From positions 124,001 to 188,000 of the forward strand of contig NZ_FMDM01000011.1 of the NCBI RefSeq assembly GCF_900090105.1: DNA of 64,000 nucleotides. Reading direction: 5' to 3'. The DNA is from Micromonospora humi (GTDB lineage Bacteria; Actinomycetota; Actinomycetes; Mycobacteriales; Micromonosporaceae). The notes beneath the pieces are model-generated. The model ran no database searches and was not told where the DNA came from. It was given only the letters and a program-made list of their open reading frames with translations. Positions 1-8,373 of this stretch are shown piece after piece (the first letter of the stretch is position 1; each line of letters starts with the position of its first letter). The position numbers and the translations under genes were made by a program.

Positions 1-774
1 GTAGGACGGCAGCGGGGTCAGGTCGCGGATCTCGTGCCGCAGCACCCCGGCCGGCGTGAGCGCGTCCAGCACCCGACGCACCGGCGGGTGCCAGTCACCG
101 AAGAGGCGGCGCAGCTCGGCCACGTCGTCGGCCGGTGCGGGATGCCCGGGCGGGAGGCTCACCGAGGCGTACCAGTTGGTCCGCCCGCCGCCGACCGGCG
201 TGAGGCCGAACTTGCGCCCCCGACCCCAGGTCTCGCCGCCCTCGGCCGACTCCGCGTCGACCACGCCGCGCCAGGCCACCGTGCCCGCGTAACGCAGCGG
301 GTAGCGCCCGCCGTGCACCGACGCGCGGACCACGCTGTTGATCCCGTCCGCGCCGACCACCAGGTCGTACGCGTCGAGCAGCGCGCCCGGGTCGGCGACC
401 GGCGCGGCGAACCGCAGCGCCTCGGGGGGCAGCGCGGCGGCCAGCGTGGTGAGCAGCGCCGGCCGGGTGACCAGGTGCACCGGCTCGCCGTGGCGTCGCT
501 CGATCCGGCCGACGTCGATGGTGGCGATGCGGCTGCCGTCCGGCCGTCGGATCGACCCGCCGGCCTGCCGGCGGGCGCGCCGGCGCACCTCGTCGCCGAC
601 GCCGAGCGCGTCCAGGGCGCGCATCGCGCCGGGCCAGATGCCGAGCCCGGTGCCGGTCTCCGGCAACCCGGGAGAGCGTTCCAGGACGGTCACCTGCCAG
701 CCCGCCGCCCGCAGGCCGAGGCCCGCCGCGAGCCCACCGATGCCGCCGCCGACCACCACCGCACGCCCGTCCAT
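1..774 (-). CDS. FAD-dependent monooxygenase, C-terminus cut by window edge
   Basis: Only the first 258 codons are in the window. The N-terminus begins with a Rossmann dinucleotide-binding motif (VVVGGGIGGLAAG, residues 6-18). The family motif VVGADGINSVVR follows near residue 140. This is the layout of the PHBH/salicylate-hydroxylase class of flavoprotein aromatic hydroxylases, which use NAD(P)H and O2. The start ATG lies 55 nt from the GTG of a divergent TetR gene, and two palindromic operators fill that gap, so the TetR probably represses this gene. The substrate cannot be told from sequence. Confidence 0.85.
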   Translation of the reverse strand, partial: MDGRAVVVGGGIGGLAAGLGLRAAGWQVTVLERSPGLPETGTGLGIWPGAMRALDALGVGDEVRRRARRQAGGSIRRPDGSRIATIDVGRIERRHGEPVHLVTRPALLTTLAAALPPEALRFAAPVADPGALLDAYDLVVGADGINSVVRASVHGGRYPLRYAGTVAWRGVVDAESAEGGETWGRGRKFGLTPVGGGRTNWYASVSLPPGHPAPADDVAELRRLFGDWHPPVRRVLDALTPAGVLRHEIRDLTPLPSY

Positions 775-785
775 GCGGTCACCGT

Positions 786-820
786 ACTACAGATGTAGTC
801 GGCGGCACTACGGCTGTAGT
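786..820. promoter_or_regulatory. Two tandem TetR-type operators in a divergent promoter
   Basis: Two 14-bp inverted repeats lie between the divergent monooxygenase and TetR genes. ACTACAGATGTAGT (786-799) is a perfect palindrome with a 2-nt centre. ACTACGGCTGTAGT (807-820) has 5-bp arms. They start 21 bp apart, two helical turns, so two repressor dimers could bind the same DNA face. The second ends 8 nt before the TetR start codon, as expected for autorepression. That the neighbouring TetR binds here is inference. Confidence 0.75.
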
Positions 821-828
821 CTGACCCG

Positions 829-1395
829 GTGACCGACCGCCGTCAGCTCCTGCTCGACGCCGCCGTCCGGGTGCTCGGCACCCGCGGGCCGCGCCACCTC
901 ACCCACCGCGCGGTGGACGCCGAGGCGGGGCTGCCCGAAGGCTCCGCCTCCAACCGGTTCCGCACCCGCGAGGCGCTCGTCGACGCCGTCTTCGCCCGGC
1001 TGGTCGAGGTGGAGACGCAGGCCTGGCAGCGGCTCGCGGCGGACCTGCCCCCCGGCGACGTCGACGCGACCGCCCGCGTCCTCGGCCGGCTGATCCGGGA
1101 GTTCACCACCGAGCGGCGGGAGGTCACGCTGGCCCGCTACGCCCTCTTCGTCGAGGCGGCGGTACGCCCCGAACTGCGGCCGGCGATCGAGGCCGGCCGG
1201 GCCCAGCTGGCCGGGTGGGGGGTACCGCTGCTCGCCGCGCTCGGCTCGACCGACCCGCCGGCCCACTTCCGGATGCTGCTCGCGCTCGTCGACGGGCTCT
1301 TCGGCAACCAGCTCGCCGCGCCCGACGACGCCTTCGACCCCGAGTCCGCGGTGGCCACCCTGCTGCACGGCTTCCGCGCCGGCGGTCGTTGTTAA
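829..1395 (+). CDS. TetR family transcriptional regulator
   Basis: 188 aa. The N-terminal helix-turn-helix (about residues 8-52) has the TetR pattern, including the variant recognition-helix segment LPEGSASNRFRTREAL. The helical ligand domain follows. The GTG start is set by the operators ending 8 nt upstream and by the lack of an earlier in-frame start near the promoter. It is divergent from the FAD monooxygenase and most likely represses that gene and itself. The stop codon TAA is part of an intergenic repeat that begins at 1391. Confidence 0.85.
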   Translation: MTDRRQLLLDAAVRVLGTRGPRHLTHRAVDAEAGLPEGSASNRFRTREALVDAVFARLVEVETQAWQRLAADLPPGDVDATARVLGRLIREFTTERREVTLARYALFVEAAVRPELRPAIEAGRAQLAGWGVPLLAALGSTDPPAHFRMLLALVDGLFGNQLAAPDDAFDPESAVATLLHGFRAGGRC

Positions 1396-1445
1396 AAGGG
1401 GCCCCCTCCTCTACCGGAGGCGTTAAGAAGGGGCCCCGCCTTGCA
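1391..1445. repeat. GGGGCCCC double-palindrome intergenic repeat, copy A
   Basis: Two units with a GTTAA start and a GGGGCCCC core lie at 1391-1406 and 1422-1442, exactly 31 bp apart, joined by a linker containing CTCTACCGGAGGC. The left unit supplies the TAA stop of the TetR gene. The right unit encodes the last residues (QGGAPS) and stop of the convergent B12-binding gene. Related copies lie at 9291-9341 and 30353-30405, with a single degenerate unit at 54837-54854. It may also work as a bidirectional terminator. Confidence 0.8.
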
Positions 1446-2037
1446 GGCAGGCGGCGATGGCCTCGGGGAGGGTGGTGAGGCGCAGCGGGGGCGGGAACGG
1501 CTCGATCCAGCCCGGGCCGGCGGCGAGCACCCGGACACCCGGAAGATCCCGCCGGAGGCGGACCAGCCGGTACGCCCGGCCGGTCAGCGGGGACTGCGAC
1601 CAGACCACCACCACCCGCGGCCGGACCCGGGCCGCCGCGCCGGCCAGCGCCGACCAGGGCAGCGCCGGGCCGAGGTGCAGGCAACCGCGACCCCGCTCGC
1701 GCAACGCGGCGGCCAGCGCGTGCAGCCCGAGGCAGTGCGTCTCGTGCTCGGCGCCGGCGAGCAGCAACCCGCGCGCGGGCAGCGGTCGGCTCGGGTCGCG
1801 GCGGAAGACGTCCAACCCGACCCGCACCCCCTCGGACAGGGCGTGCTCCACCGCGATGTCGGCGGGGCTCTCCCCGCGCAGGCCGCCCAGCAGAGGCAGG
1901 CAGACCTGCTCCCAGACCGGCGCCACCCCGGCCTCGGCGGCCAGGTCGAGCACCAGCCCGGCGACCTGGTTGTCGTCCAGGTCCTCGGCGGCGGCCAGCA
2001 GCCGCTTACGGGCCGTCTCGGCGGCCCCGGCCGGCAT
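1423..2037 (-). CDS. Orphan cobalamin-binding-domain protein, MerR/CarH C-terminal type
   Basis: About 204 aa. Residues ~1-85 form a helical cap and residues ~88-195 a Rossmann-like B12-binding domain. The B12-binding loop reads ETHCLG, a D-to-E variant of the DxHxxG motif that contacts cobalt. The cap keeps the EH pair (AVEHALSEG), but the position matching the tryptophan of the CarH Wx9EH motif appears to be arginine. MerR-family photoreceptors carry an N-terminal DNA-binding domain. None is present here, and an in-frame TAG lies about 30 nt upstream of the possible TTG start at 2052. ATG 2037 was chosen as start; neither start has a clear ribosome site. It could be a partner regulator or a B12 carrier. 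Confidence 0.65.
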   Translation of the reverse strand: MPAGAAETARKRLLAAAEDLDDNQVAGLVLDLAAEAGVAPVWEQVCLPLLGGLRGESPADIAVEHALSEGVRVGLDVFRRDPSRPLPARGLLLAGAEHETHCLGLHALAAALRERGRGCLHLGPALPWSALAGAAARVRPRVVVVWSQSPLTGRAYRLVRLRRDLPGVRVLAAGPGWIEPFPPPLRLTTLPEAIAACLQGGAPS

Positions 2038-2060
2038 GTTGTTCCACAGCAACGGACGTA

Positions 2061-2086
2061 CCCCCGGGTAGCTCTCCTACCAGGGG
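2061..2086 (-). terminator. Hairpin terminator after the liv operon
   Basis: Arms CCCCCGGGTAG and CTACCAGGGGG (one internal mismatch) flank a short pyrimidine-rich loop. It lies about 45 nt past the livM stop, before the B12-binding gene on the same strand, so it probably ends the ABC-transporter transcript. There is no U-tract, as is common in actinobacteria. Confidence 0.55.
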
Positions 2087-2127
2087 GTTCGTCCGGTCGC
2101 CCCGATCCGGATGCGCCGGGGGGAAAA

Positions 2128-3189
2128 TCATTCGCGCCGGGCGGCCCCCCGACGCCTCAGCAGGTGGGCGACCGTGCCCCAGAGGCCCCGCCGGAACAGC
2201 AGCACCACCAGCACGAAGATGCCGCCGGTGACCAGCCCGATCGCCTCGAACCCGGAGAACGACAGCCAGTCCTCCAGGCGGACCACCAGCGCCGCGCCGA
2301 GCACGCCGCCCCACAGCGTGCCGATGCCGCCGAGCACCACCACGATGACCGCCTTGCCGGAGGTGGTCCAGTGCAGCACGTCCAGGGAGACGAACCGGTG
2401 GCCGACCGCGAAGAGCCCGCCGCCGAGCCCGGCCAGGAAACCGGAGAGCACGAACGCGGTCAGCTTGTAGCGGTGCACCGGGTAGCCCAGCGCGCGGGCC
2501 CGGGCCGGGTTGTCCCGGATGCCGACCAGCACCCGCCCGAACGGCGAGTGCACGATCCGCCAGGCCGCGAAGAGGCCGAGCAGCACGATCGGCAGGATCG
2601 CGTAGTAGAAGTAGTAGTCGTCGGTGAGGTCGGCCCCGAAGAACGCGCGTGGCACGCCCTGCAGCCCGTTCTCCCCCTGGGTGACCGAGCGCCACTCGTT
2701 GGCCACGTAATAGACCATCTGCGCGAACGCCAGGGTGACCATGGCGAAGTAGATCCCGGTGCGCTTCACCGCCAGGTAGCCGATGGGCAGCGCGAGCAGC
2801 GCCGCGCCCAGCGCCCCGGCCAGCACCGCGGCCGGGAAGGGCAGGCCGGCGTGGATCGCGACCAACCCGGTTAGGTACGCCGAGGTGCCCCAGAAGGCGG
2901 CGTGCCCGAACGACATCAGCCCGGTGAAGCCGAGCAGCAGGTCCACCGAGACGGCGAACAGCGCCCAGCACAGGATGTCCACCGCGACCGCCGGGTAGAG
3001 GCCGTTGGGCAGCCAGAGCGCGACCAGCAGGCCCACGGCCAGCAGCGCGTACCGCACCCAGCCCGGCGCCCGGGCCACGGCGAGCAGCCCGGACCGGGCC
3101 GGTGGGGCCTTGGTGTCCACCGTCGCGCTCATGCCGTGCTGACCGGGCATGCCCTCACGGCCCTCGCTCCGCTCGGTGCGTTCGGTCAT
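2128..3189 (-). CDS. livM: Branched-chain-type ABC transporter permease (LivM)
   Basis: 353 aa. A charged N-terminal extension of about 30 residues precedes some nine hydrophobic helices. The family signature with LLLGFTGLMSFGHAAF (about residues 84-99) is characteristic of LivM permeases. It should pair with LivH in the membrane to form the translocation pore of a HAAT-class importer. Its ATG overlaps the livH stop by 4 nt (ATGA), showing translational coupling. It is the last gene of the five-gene operon livG-livF-binding protein-livH-livM. Confidence 0.9.
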   Translation of the reverse strand: MTERTERSEGREGMPGQHGMSATVDTKAPPARSGLLAVARAPGWVRYALLAVGLLVALWLPNGLYPAVAVDILCWALFAVSVDLLLGFTGLMSFGHAAFWGTSAYLTGLVAIHAGLPFPAAVLAGALGAALLALPIGYLAVKRTGIYFAMVTLAFAQMVYYVANEWRSVTQGENGLQGVPRAFFGADLTDDYYFYYAILPIVLLGLFAAWRIVHSPFGRVLVGIRDNPARARALGYPVHRYKLTAFVLSGFLAGLGGGLFAVGHRFVSLDVLHWTTSGKAVIVVVLGGIGTLWGGVLGAALVVRLEDWLSFSGFEAIGLVTGGIFVLVVLLFRRGLWGTVAHLLRRRGAARRE

Positions 3190-4067
3190 GCGGGAGCCTC
3201 CTCACGGCCGAACAGGCCGGCCGGGCGCCAGAGCAGCACGGCGGCCATCACCACGAACACGACGGTCTGCGACACCAGCGGGTAGTCCGACAGGTACGCC
3301 TCGCCCCACGCCTGGACCAGGCCGATGCCGAAGCCGGCGGCGACCGAGCCGAAGATCGAGCCGAGCCCACCGATCACCACCACCGCGAACACCACGATGA
3401 TCAGGTCGGCGCCCATCAGCGGGTTGACCGCCCGCATCGGGGCGGCGAGCACCCCGGCCAGCCCGGCCAGGGCGATGCCGAAGCCGAACACCGGGGTGAC
3501 CCACCGGCCCACGTCGATGCCGAACGCCCGGGTCAGCTCCGGCCGCTCGGTGGCGGCCCGGACCACCATGCCGATCCGGGTCCGCCCGAGCACCCACCAC
3601 ACCGCGACGCAGAGCAGCACGGTGAAGCCGAGGATGAAGACCCGGTACGTCGGGAAGTCGAAGAGACCGAAGTCGACGGTCCCGCTCAGCTCGGCGGGCG
3701 TGGCGTACGGGCTGGACTGCACGCCGTACCGGGACTTCACCAGGTCCTGCAGGATCAGCGTCAGGCCGAAGGTGAGCAGGAAGTTGTAGAGCGGGTCGAG
3801 CCGGGTGAGCCGGTGGATCACCGCCCGCTCCAGCACCATGCCGAGCAGGCCCAGCGCCAGCGGCATGATCACCAGTGCGGCCCAGAACGGCACGCCCGCC
3901 TCGGCGAGCAGCACGTAGGCGCCGAACGCGCCGAGCATGTAGAACGCGCCGTGGGCGAAGTTCACCACCCGGAGCATGCCGAAGATGACCGCGAGCCCGA
4001 GGGCGAGCAGGGCGTAGAACGCCCCGCCCACCAGCCCGTTGAACGTGTTCTGCAGGAACCCGGACAT
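3186..4067 (-). CDS. livH: Branched-chain-type ABC transporter permease (LivH)
   Basis: 293 aa with about eight transmembrane helices. The N-terminus NGLVGGAFYALLALGLAVIF and the following VNFAHGAFYMLGAF are the classic LivH signature. It forms the membrane pore with LivM. The start lies 1 nt after the stop of the binding-protein gene (TGA-C-ATG), and its end overlaps livM by 4 nt. Length is normal for the family. Confidence 0.9.
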   Translation of the reverse strand: MSGFLQNTFNGLVGGAFYALLALGLAVIFGMLRVVNFAHGAFYMLGAFGAYVLLAEAGVPFWAALVIMPLALGLLGMVLERAVIHRLTRLDPLYNFLLTFGLTLILQDLVKSRYGVQSSPYATPAELSGTVDFGLFDFPTYRVFILGFTVLLCVAVWWVLGRTRIGMVVRAATERPELTRAFGIDVGRWVTPVFGFGIALAGLAGVLAAPMRAVNPLMGADLIIVVFAVVVIGGLGSIFGSVAAGFGIGLVQAWGEAYLSDYPLVSQTVVFVVMAAVLLWRPAGLFGREEAPA

Positions 4068-4068
4068 G

Positions 4069-5325
4069 TCAGAGCTTGCAGTCCGCCGACGGCGCCCGGA
4101 ACGCCTCCGCCGCCGGGATGGTCTTGAGGACCTTCACGTAGTCCCACGGCTCCTTCACCTCGGCCTGCGGCTTCACCTGGGCCAGGTAGGCGTCGTGCAC
4201 GACCCGGTGGTCCTCGGCGCGGATCTTGCCGTTGCGCAGGAAGAGGTCGTTGACCTCCTTGCCCTCCAGCTGCTTGACCACGGCGTCCGCGTCGTCGGTG
4301 CCGGCGGCCTGTACCGCCTCCAGGTACTGCATCGCGGCGGAGTAGTTCGCGGCGTGCGCGAACGACGGCCGGGTGCCGGTCTCCTTCTGGAACCGGTCCG
4401 CCCACTCCCGGTTCTGCTGGTCGAAGTTCCAGTACCAGGCGTCGGTGTAGGTGGTGCCGGCCAGCGCGTCGGGGGTGAGCGAGTGGATGTCGGTGATGAA
4501 CATCAGGCCGACCGCCAGCCCGACGCCCTTCTCCCGCAGCTTGAACTCGTTGTACTGCTTCACCACGTTGACCAGCTCGGCGCCGGCCTGCATGGTGCCG
4601 AGCACCTGCGGCTTCGGGTTCAGCGTCGGCGCCTTGAGCAGGAACGACGAGTAGTCGCCGCTGGTGTTCGGGAACGGCGCGCCGTCCTTGCCGACCACCG
4701 TCCCGCCGGCCGCGGCGATGGCGGTGGAGAAGCTCTTCTCCATGTCCTGCCCGAACGCGTAGTTCGGGTAGAGGATGTACCAGTTCTTGCCGACCTGCTC
4801 GGTGGTCACCGTGCCGGTGCCGTGGGCCAGCATGTAGGTGTCGTACGCGTAGTGGAACGTGTACCTGTTGCAGCTCTTCCCGGTCAGGTCGGTGGTCGCC
4901 GCGCCGATGTTGAAATAGAGCTTCTTCTTCTCCTTGGCCACGTCGGCGACCTTCAGCGCGGCCGACGAGGTGGGCACGTCCAGGATGGCGTCGACGCCCT
5001 TGCGGTCGTACATCTCCTGGGCCTTGCTGTTGGCCACGTCCGGCTTGTTCTGGTGGTCCGCGGTCTCCACCGTGATGTCCTTGGTGACCGCGTCGTCGCC
5101 GTGCTCGGCCTTGAAGTCGGCGATGGCCATCTCCACGGCCTTCACCGAGTTGCGCCCGGACAGCTCCGAGTAGGCGCCCGACTGGTCGTTGAGCACGCCC
5201 AACACGATCTTGTCGCCGGTCAGCTTCGAGTCGCCGCCGGACTGCGGACCACCGCCGCCGCAACCGGCCACCAGCAGCGCCGCCGCCGAGGCGGCGGCCA
5301 CACCCACGCTCCTACGCATGTTCAT
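4069..5325 (-). CDS. ABC transporter substrate-binding lipoprotein (Leu/Ile/Val-binding family)
   Basis: 418 aa. The N-terminus has a basic residue pair, a hydrophobic stretch and the lipobox VAGC, giving a predicted lipid-anchored Cys near residue 22. The mature part follows the type I periplasmic-binding fold of the LivJ family (IVLGVLNDQSGAYSELSG near residue 41). A good ribosome site (AAGGGGATG) precedes the ATG. The family also binds aromatic acids, urea and amides. This sequence is not close enough to LivJ to be sure of leucine, so substrate is open. The gene sits inside the operon between livF and livH. Confidence 0.88.
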   Translation of the reverse strand: MNMRRSVGVAAASAAALLVAGCGGGGPQSGGDSKLTGDKIVLGVLNDQSGAYSELSGRNSVKAVEMAIADFKAEHGDDAVTKDITVETADHQNKPDVANSKAQEMYDRKGVDAILDVPTSSAALKVADVAKEKKKLYFNIGAATTDLTGKSCNRYTFHYAYDTYMLAHGTGTVTTEQVGKNWYILYPNYAFGQDMEKSFSTAIAAAGGTVVGKDGAPFPNTSGDYSSFLLKAPTLNPKPQVLGTMQAGAELVNVVKQYNEFKLREKGVGLAVGLMFITDIHSLTPDALAGTTYTDAWYWNFDQQNREWADRFQKETGTRPSFAHAANYSAAMQYLEAVQAAGTDDADAVVKQLEGKEVNDLFLRNGKIRAEDHRVVHDAYLAQVKPQAEVKEPWDYVKVLKTIPAAEAFRAPSADCKL

Positions 5326-5367
5326 CCCCTTCGTACCGCGCGGTCCGCGCGGGTCAGCCGTCGGAAT

Positions 5368-6060
5368 TCAGATACCGAGGTACGCCAGCAGCTCGCGTTC
5401 CCGCGAGCGCACCTCGGCGTTCTCCATCGCCTCCGCGATCCGTCCCTCGGCCAGCAGGTAGTGCCGGTCGGCGACGCCGGTGGCGAAGTGCAGGTTCTGC
5501 TCGACCAGCAGCACTGTCACGCCGTGCTTCTTGGCCTCCCGCAGCAGGTCGCCGACCTGCTGCACGAGCAGCGGCGACAACCCCTCGGTGGGCTCGTCGC
5601 AGAGCAGCAGCCGGGCACCCATGCGCAGCACCCGGGCCAGCGCGAGCATCTGCTGCTCGCCGCCGGAGAGCATGGTCGCGGCCGAGTCGCGCCGCTCGTA
5701 TAGGGCGGGGAACGCCTCGTACACCCGCTCCAGCGGCCACGGGTCCGGGCCGACCCGCGGCGGCAGCGTCAGGTTCTCGGTGACCGTGAGCGTGGCGTAC
5801 GCGCCCCGGTCGTCGGGCACCCAGCCGAGCCCGGCCCGCGCCCGCTTGTACGCCGGCAGCCGGCTGATGTCCCGGCCGTCGAGGCGCACCGCGCCGCGCT
5901 GGTCGGGGTGCAACCCCATCACGCACCGCAGCAGCGTGGACTTGCCGGCGCCGTTGCGCCCGACCAGGGTGACCACCTCCCCGGCGGCCACCTCCAGGCT
6001 CACCTCCCGCAGCACCTGCGCCTCGCCGTAGGCGGCGGAGAGGTTGTCAATGCGCAGCAT
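5368..6060 (-). CDS. livF: ABC transporter ATP-binding protein (LivF)
   Basis: 230 aa, the usual LivF length. Walker A is GRNGAGKST (about residues 34-42), the ABC signature is LSGGEQQMLALARVL, and Walker B plus the catalytic glutamate is LLLCDEPTEGLSP. It pairs with LivG to power the importer. Its start overlaps the end of livG by 14 nt. A 42-nt gap separates it from the binding-protein gene. Confidence 0.9.
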   Translation of the reverse strand: MLRIDNLSAAYGEAQVLREVSLEVAAGEVVTLVGRNGAGKSTLLRCVMGLHPDQRGAVRLDGRDISRLPAYKRARAGLGWVPDDRGAYATLTVTENLTLPPRVGPDPWPLERVYEAFPALYERRDSAATMLSGGEQQMLALARVLRMGARLLLCDEPTEGLSPLLVQQVGDLLREAKKHGVTVLLVEQNLHFATGVADRHYLLAEGRIAEAMENAEVRSRERELLAYLGI

Positions 6061-6808
6061 CGGCGGCTCCCAGGTAGGCGGTGATGACCCGCTCGTCGGC
6101 GCGGACCTGCTCGTACGGCCCCTCGACCAGCACCTTGCCGGCCTGCAGGACGGTGACCGTGTCGGCGAGCCGGCCCACCACGCTCATGTTGTGCTCGACC
6201 ATGACCACGGTCCGGCCGGTGCGGACGGTCGAGATCAGCTCGACGGTGCGGTCGACGTCCTCCAGCCCCATCCCGGCGGTCGGCTCGTCGAGCAGCAGCA
6301 CCTTCGGGTCCAGCGCCAACGCGATGGCCAGCTCCAGGGCCCGCTTGCGCCCGTACGCGAGCGCCTCGGCCGGGGCCTCGGCGAGGTCGGCGAGACCGAC
6401 CATGTCCAGCAGCTCGGCGGCCCGCTCCCGGTAGCGGCGCATCAGCTTCGCCGACCGCCAGAACCGCCAGCCCAGCCCGCTCGACGACTGGAGGGCCAGC
6501 TCCACGTGCTCGCGCGCGCCGAGCTGCGGGAAGAGGCTGGTGATCTGGAACGACCGGGCCACGCCGAGGCGGGCCACCCGCTCCGGGGGCAGCCCGGTGA
6601 CGTCCCGGCCGTCCAGCTCGATCCGCCCGCCGCTGGGCGGAAGGAAGCCGGTGAGCAGGTTGAACAGTGTGGTCTTGCCGGCGCCGTTCGGGCCCACCAG
6701 GGCGTGCACGGTCTCCGCCGCCACGTCCAGGTCGACCCCGTCGACGGCCCGGAAGCCCCGGAAGTCCCGGGTCAGCCCACGGGCCGACAGGATCGCTTGC
6801 CCGGCCAT
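6047..6808 (-). CDS. livG: ABC transporter ATP-binding protein (LivG)
   Basis: 253 aa. Walker A is GPNGAGKTT, the signature region LAYGRKRALELAIAL is typical of LivG, and Walker B is VLLLDEPTAGM. It is the first gene of the transporter operon, so the operon promoter should lie in 6809-6944. No regulator gene adjoins the operon. A terminator at 6945-6976 insulates it from the upstream monooxygenase. Confidence 0.9.
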   Translation of the reverse strand: MAGQAILSARGLTRDFRGFRAVDGVDLDVAAETVHALVGPNGAGKTTLFNLLTGFLPPSGGRIELDGRDVTGLPPERVARLGVARSFQITSLFPQLGAREHVELALQSSSGLGWRFWRSAKLMRRYRERAAELLDMVGLADLAEAPAEALAYGRKRALELAIALALDPKVLLLDEPTAGMGLEDVDRTVELISTVRTGRTVVMVEHNMSVVGRLADTVTVLQAGKVLVEGPYEQVRADERVITAYLGAADAAH

Positions 6809-6944
6809 CGCCTCACCCTCCGCAGGTCCGTCCCGCCACGGCCAGATCGGTGACCGGGGTCACAGGGCCGTCGCGTGCAGGAAACCTACGGCGCGCCGAA
6901 GTGGTCGAGCCATGTCGATCCGCCACACATTCCCCGGGTACGGC

Positions 6945-6976
6945 ACGGGGCCGACCTCCACAGGGGTCGGCCCCGT
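6945..6976 (-). terminator. Hairpin terminator after the FAD monooxygenase
   Basis: Perfect 12-bp arms ACGGGGCCGACC (6945-6956) and GGTCGGCCCCGT (6965-6976) with an 8-nt loop. It lies about 50 nt past the stop of the monooxygenase at 7027. A weaker outer pair, CATGTCGA (6911-6918) and TCGACATG (7006-7013), encloses it. Confidence 0.7.
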
Positions 6977-7026
6977 ACCGCCGGATCCGGACGGATCGGT
7001 GCCCGTCGACATGTGGCCCGGCACCG

Positions 7027-8226
7027 TCACCGGCCGGCGGCGTACTCCGGCAGGTCGAGCCCGTCGGCGTGGCTGAAGAACAGCCGGGTGGCGAGCCCGC
7101 GCATCGGCCGGGACGCGATCGCCCGCATCGACGCGTCGCGCAGCCGGATCGCGGCCCGGCCCGCCGGCAGGAACCCGGAGATGCCGCCGCCGGGCAACTC
7201 CTGCCCCTTCGCCACGTGCGCCCGCAACGCCTCCTCGTACCGGCGGTGGCCCACCCGGTGGTCGCCGTCCGCGGCGGCCAGCTCCCCGGCCAGCAGGTAC
7301 GCGCCGACCAGGGCCAGGCTGGTGCCCTGCCCGGTCAGCGGGGACGGGCACCAGGCCGCGTCGCCGAGCAGCGCCACCCGCCCGGTGCTCCACGAGTCCA
7401 TCCGCACCTGGGCGTACCTGTCGAAGTAGAAGTCGGTCGCGGCGGGCGCGGCGGCAAGCAACTCGGCGGCGCGCCAGCCCACGTCGGCGAACCGCTCGCC
7501 GAGCAGCCGCTGCTGGGCGGACCGGTCCCGCCGGTCCACGTCCAGCGCGTCGGAGCGGAAGCTGAAGAACGCCGCCGTCCGCCCGTCGCTGGTCGGCCGG
7601 GTGCCGACCACCCGGCCGCCGGGCGCGTTGTGCATCCGGAACCACCCGTCCGCGTTCCGGTACGGGGTGGAGAAGTACGCCAGGTACGCGCCGAGCGGGC
7701 GGACGTACGCCGACTCCGGGCCGAACGCCAGCGCCCGGGTCCGGGAGTGCGAGCCGTCCGCGCCGACCACCAGGTCGACCGTGCGCGGGGCGGACCGGGT
7801 GAAGGTGAGCCGCACCCCGGCGTCGTGCTGCGCCAGCGTCTCGATCGAGTCGTCGAAGACGTACTCGACGTCGGCCCGGGTCGCCTCGTACAGCAGCCCG
7901 GCCAGGGCCCCGCGCTCGATCTCCAGGTCGGCCACGATCCCCGCACCGCCGAACGCCGCCACCGGCAGCCGGGCCCGGGTGCGCCCCCGGGCGTCCACGT
8001 ACTCCATGCCCTGCTCCCGGACGCCCGCGGCCCGGACCCGCTCGGTCAGCCCCATCCGGTCGAGCACCTCGCGGGCGGCCCCGCGCACGTCCACCGCCTG
8101 CCCGCCGGGGCGCAGCCCGGGCGCGCGTTCCACCACGGTCACCGCGAAGCCGTGCCGGGACAGCCAGAAGGCGAGGGCCGGGCCGGCCACGCCGGCGCCG
8201 GAGATGAGCACGGTGCGGTCGTTCAT
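7027..8226 (-). CDS. FAD-dependent monooxygenase (PHBH fold)
   Basis: 399 aa, full length. The N-terminal FAD motif is ISGAGVAGPALAFWLSRHG. The mid-protein VVGADGSHSRTR and the late LLGDAAWCPSPLTGQGTSLA (GD-motif binding the FAD ribityl chain) complete the set of PF01494 signatures. Such enzymes hydroxylate aromatic or polyketide substrates, and many act on antibiotics. The ATG at 8226 is the only start consistent with the N-terminal FAD motif. It is divergent from a GntR-TetR chimeric regulator, which suggests that regulator controls it. Confidence 0.88.
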   Translation of the reverse strand: MNDRTVLISGAGVAGPALAFWLSRHGFAVTVVERAPGLRPGGQAVDVRGAAREVLDRMGLTERVRAAGVREQGMEYVDARGRTRARLPVAAFGGAGIVADLEIERGALAGLLYEATRADVEYVFDDSIETLAQHDAGVRLTFTRSAPRTVDLVVGADGSHSRTRALAFGPESAYVRPLGAYLAYFSTPYRNADGWFRMHNAPGGRVVGTRPTSDGRTAAFFSFRSDALDVDRRDRSAQQRLLGERFADVGWRAAELLAAAPAATDFYFDRYAQVRMDSWSTGRVALLGDAAWCPSPLTGQGTSLALVGAYLLAGELAAADGDHRVGHRRYEEALRAHVAKGQELPGGGISGFLPAGRAAIRLRDASMRAIASRPMRGLATRLFFSHADGLDLPEYAAGR

Positions 8227-8266
8227 GACGTCTCCCCTGGGTCGCACACCTCGGTCACGCCGGACG

Positions 8267-8351
8267 CTAGGTCCGCCCGTCCGGCACCGGGCCGGACGAC
8301 CTAGTACGCCGCCCGCGCGGGGCCCCTCGGACGCCCACCGCACTAGTACGC
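8267..8351. promoter_or_regulatory. Candidate operators of the GntR-TetR regulator
   Basis: The 147-bp divergent gap holds ordered repeats. CTAGTACGC occurs as a direct repeat at 8301-8309 and 8343-8351, 42 bp (about four helical turns) apart. An inverted pair CTAGGTC (8267-8273) and GACCTAG (8298-8304) encloses CGTCCGGC (8278-8285) and GCCGGACG (8291-8298). The first CTAG is therefore shared by both patterns. Binding by the adjacent regulator is inferred. Confidence 0.5.
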
Positions 8352-8373
8352 TTCGGCGCGGAGGTGCCCGGGG

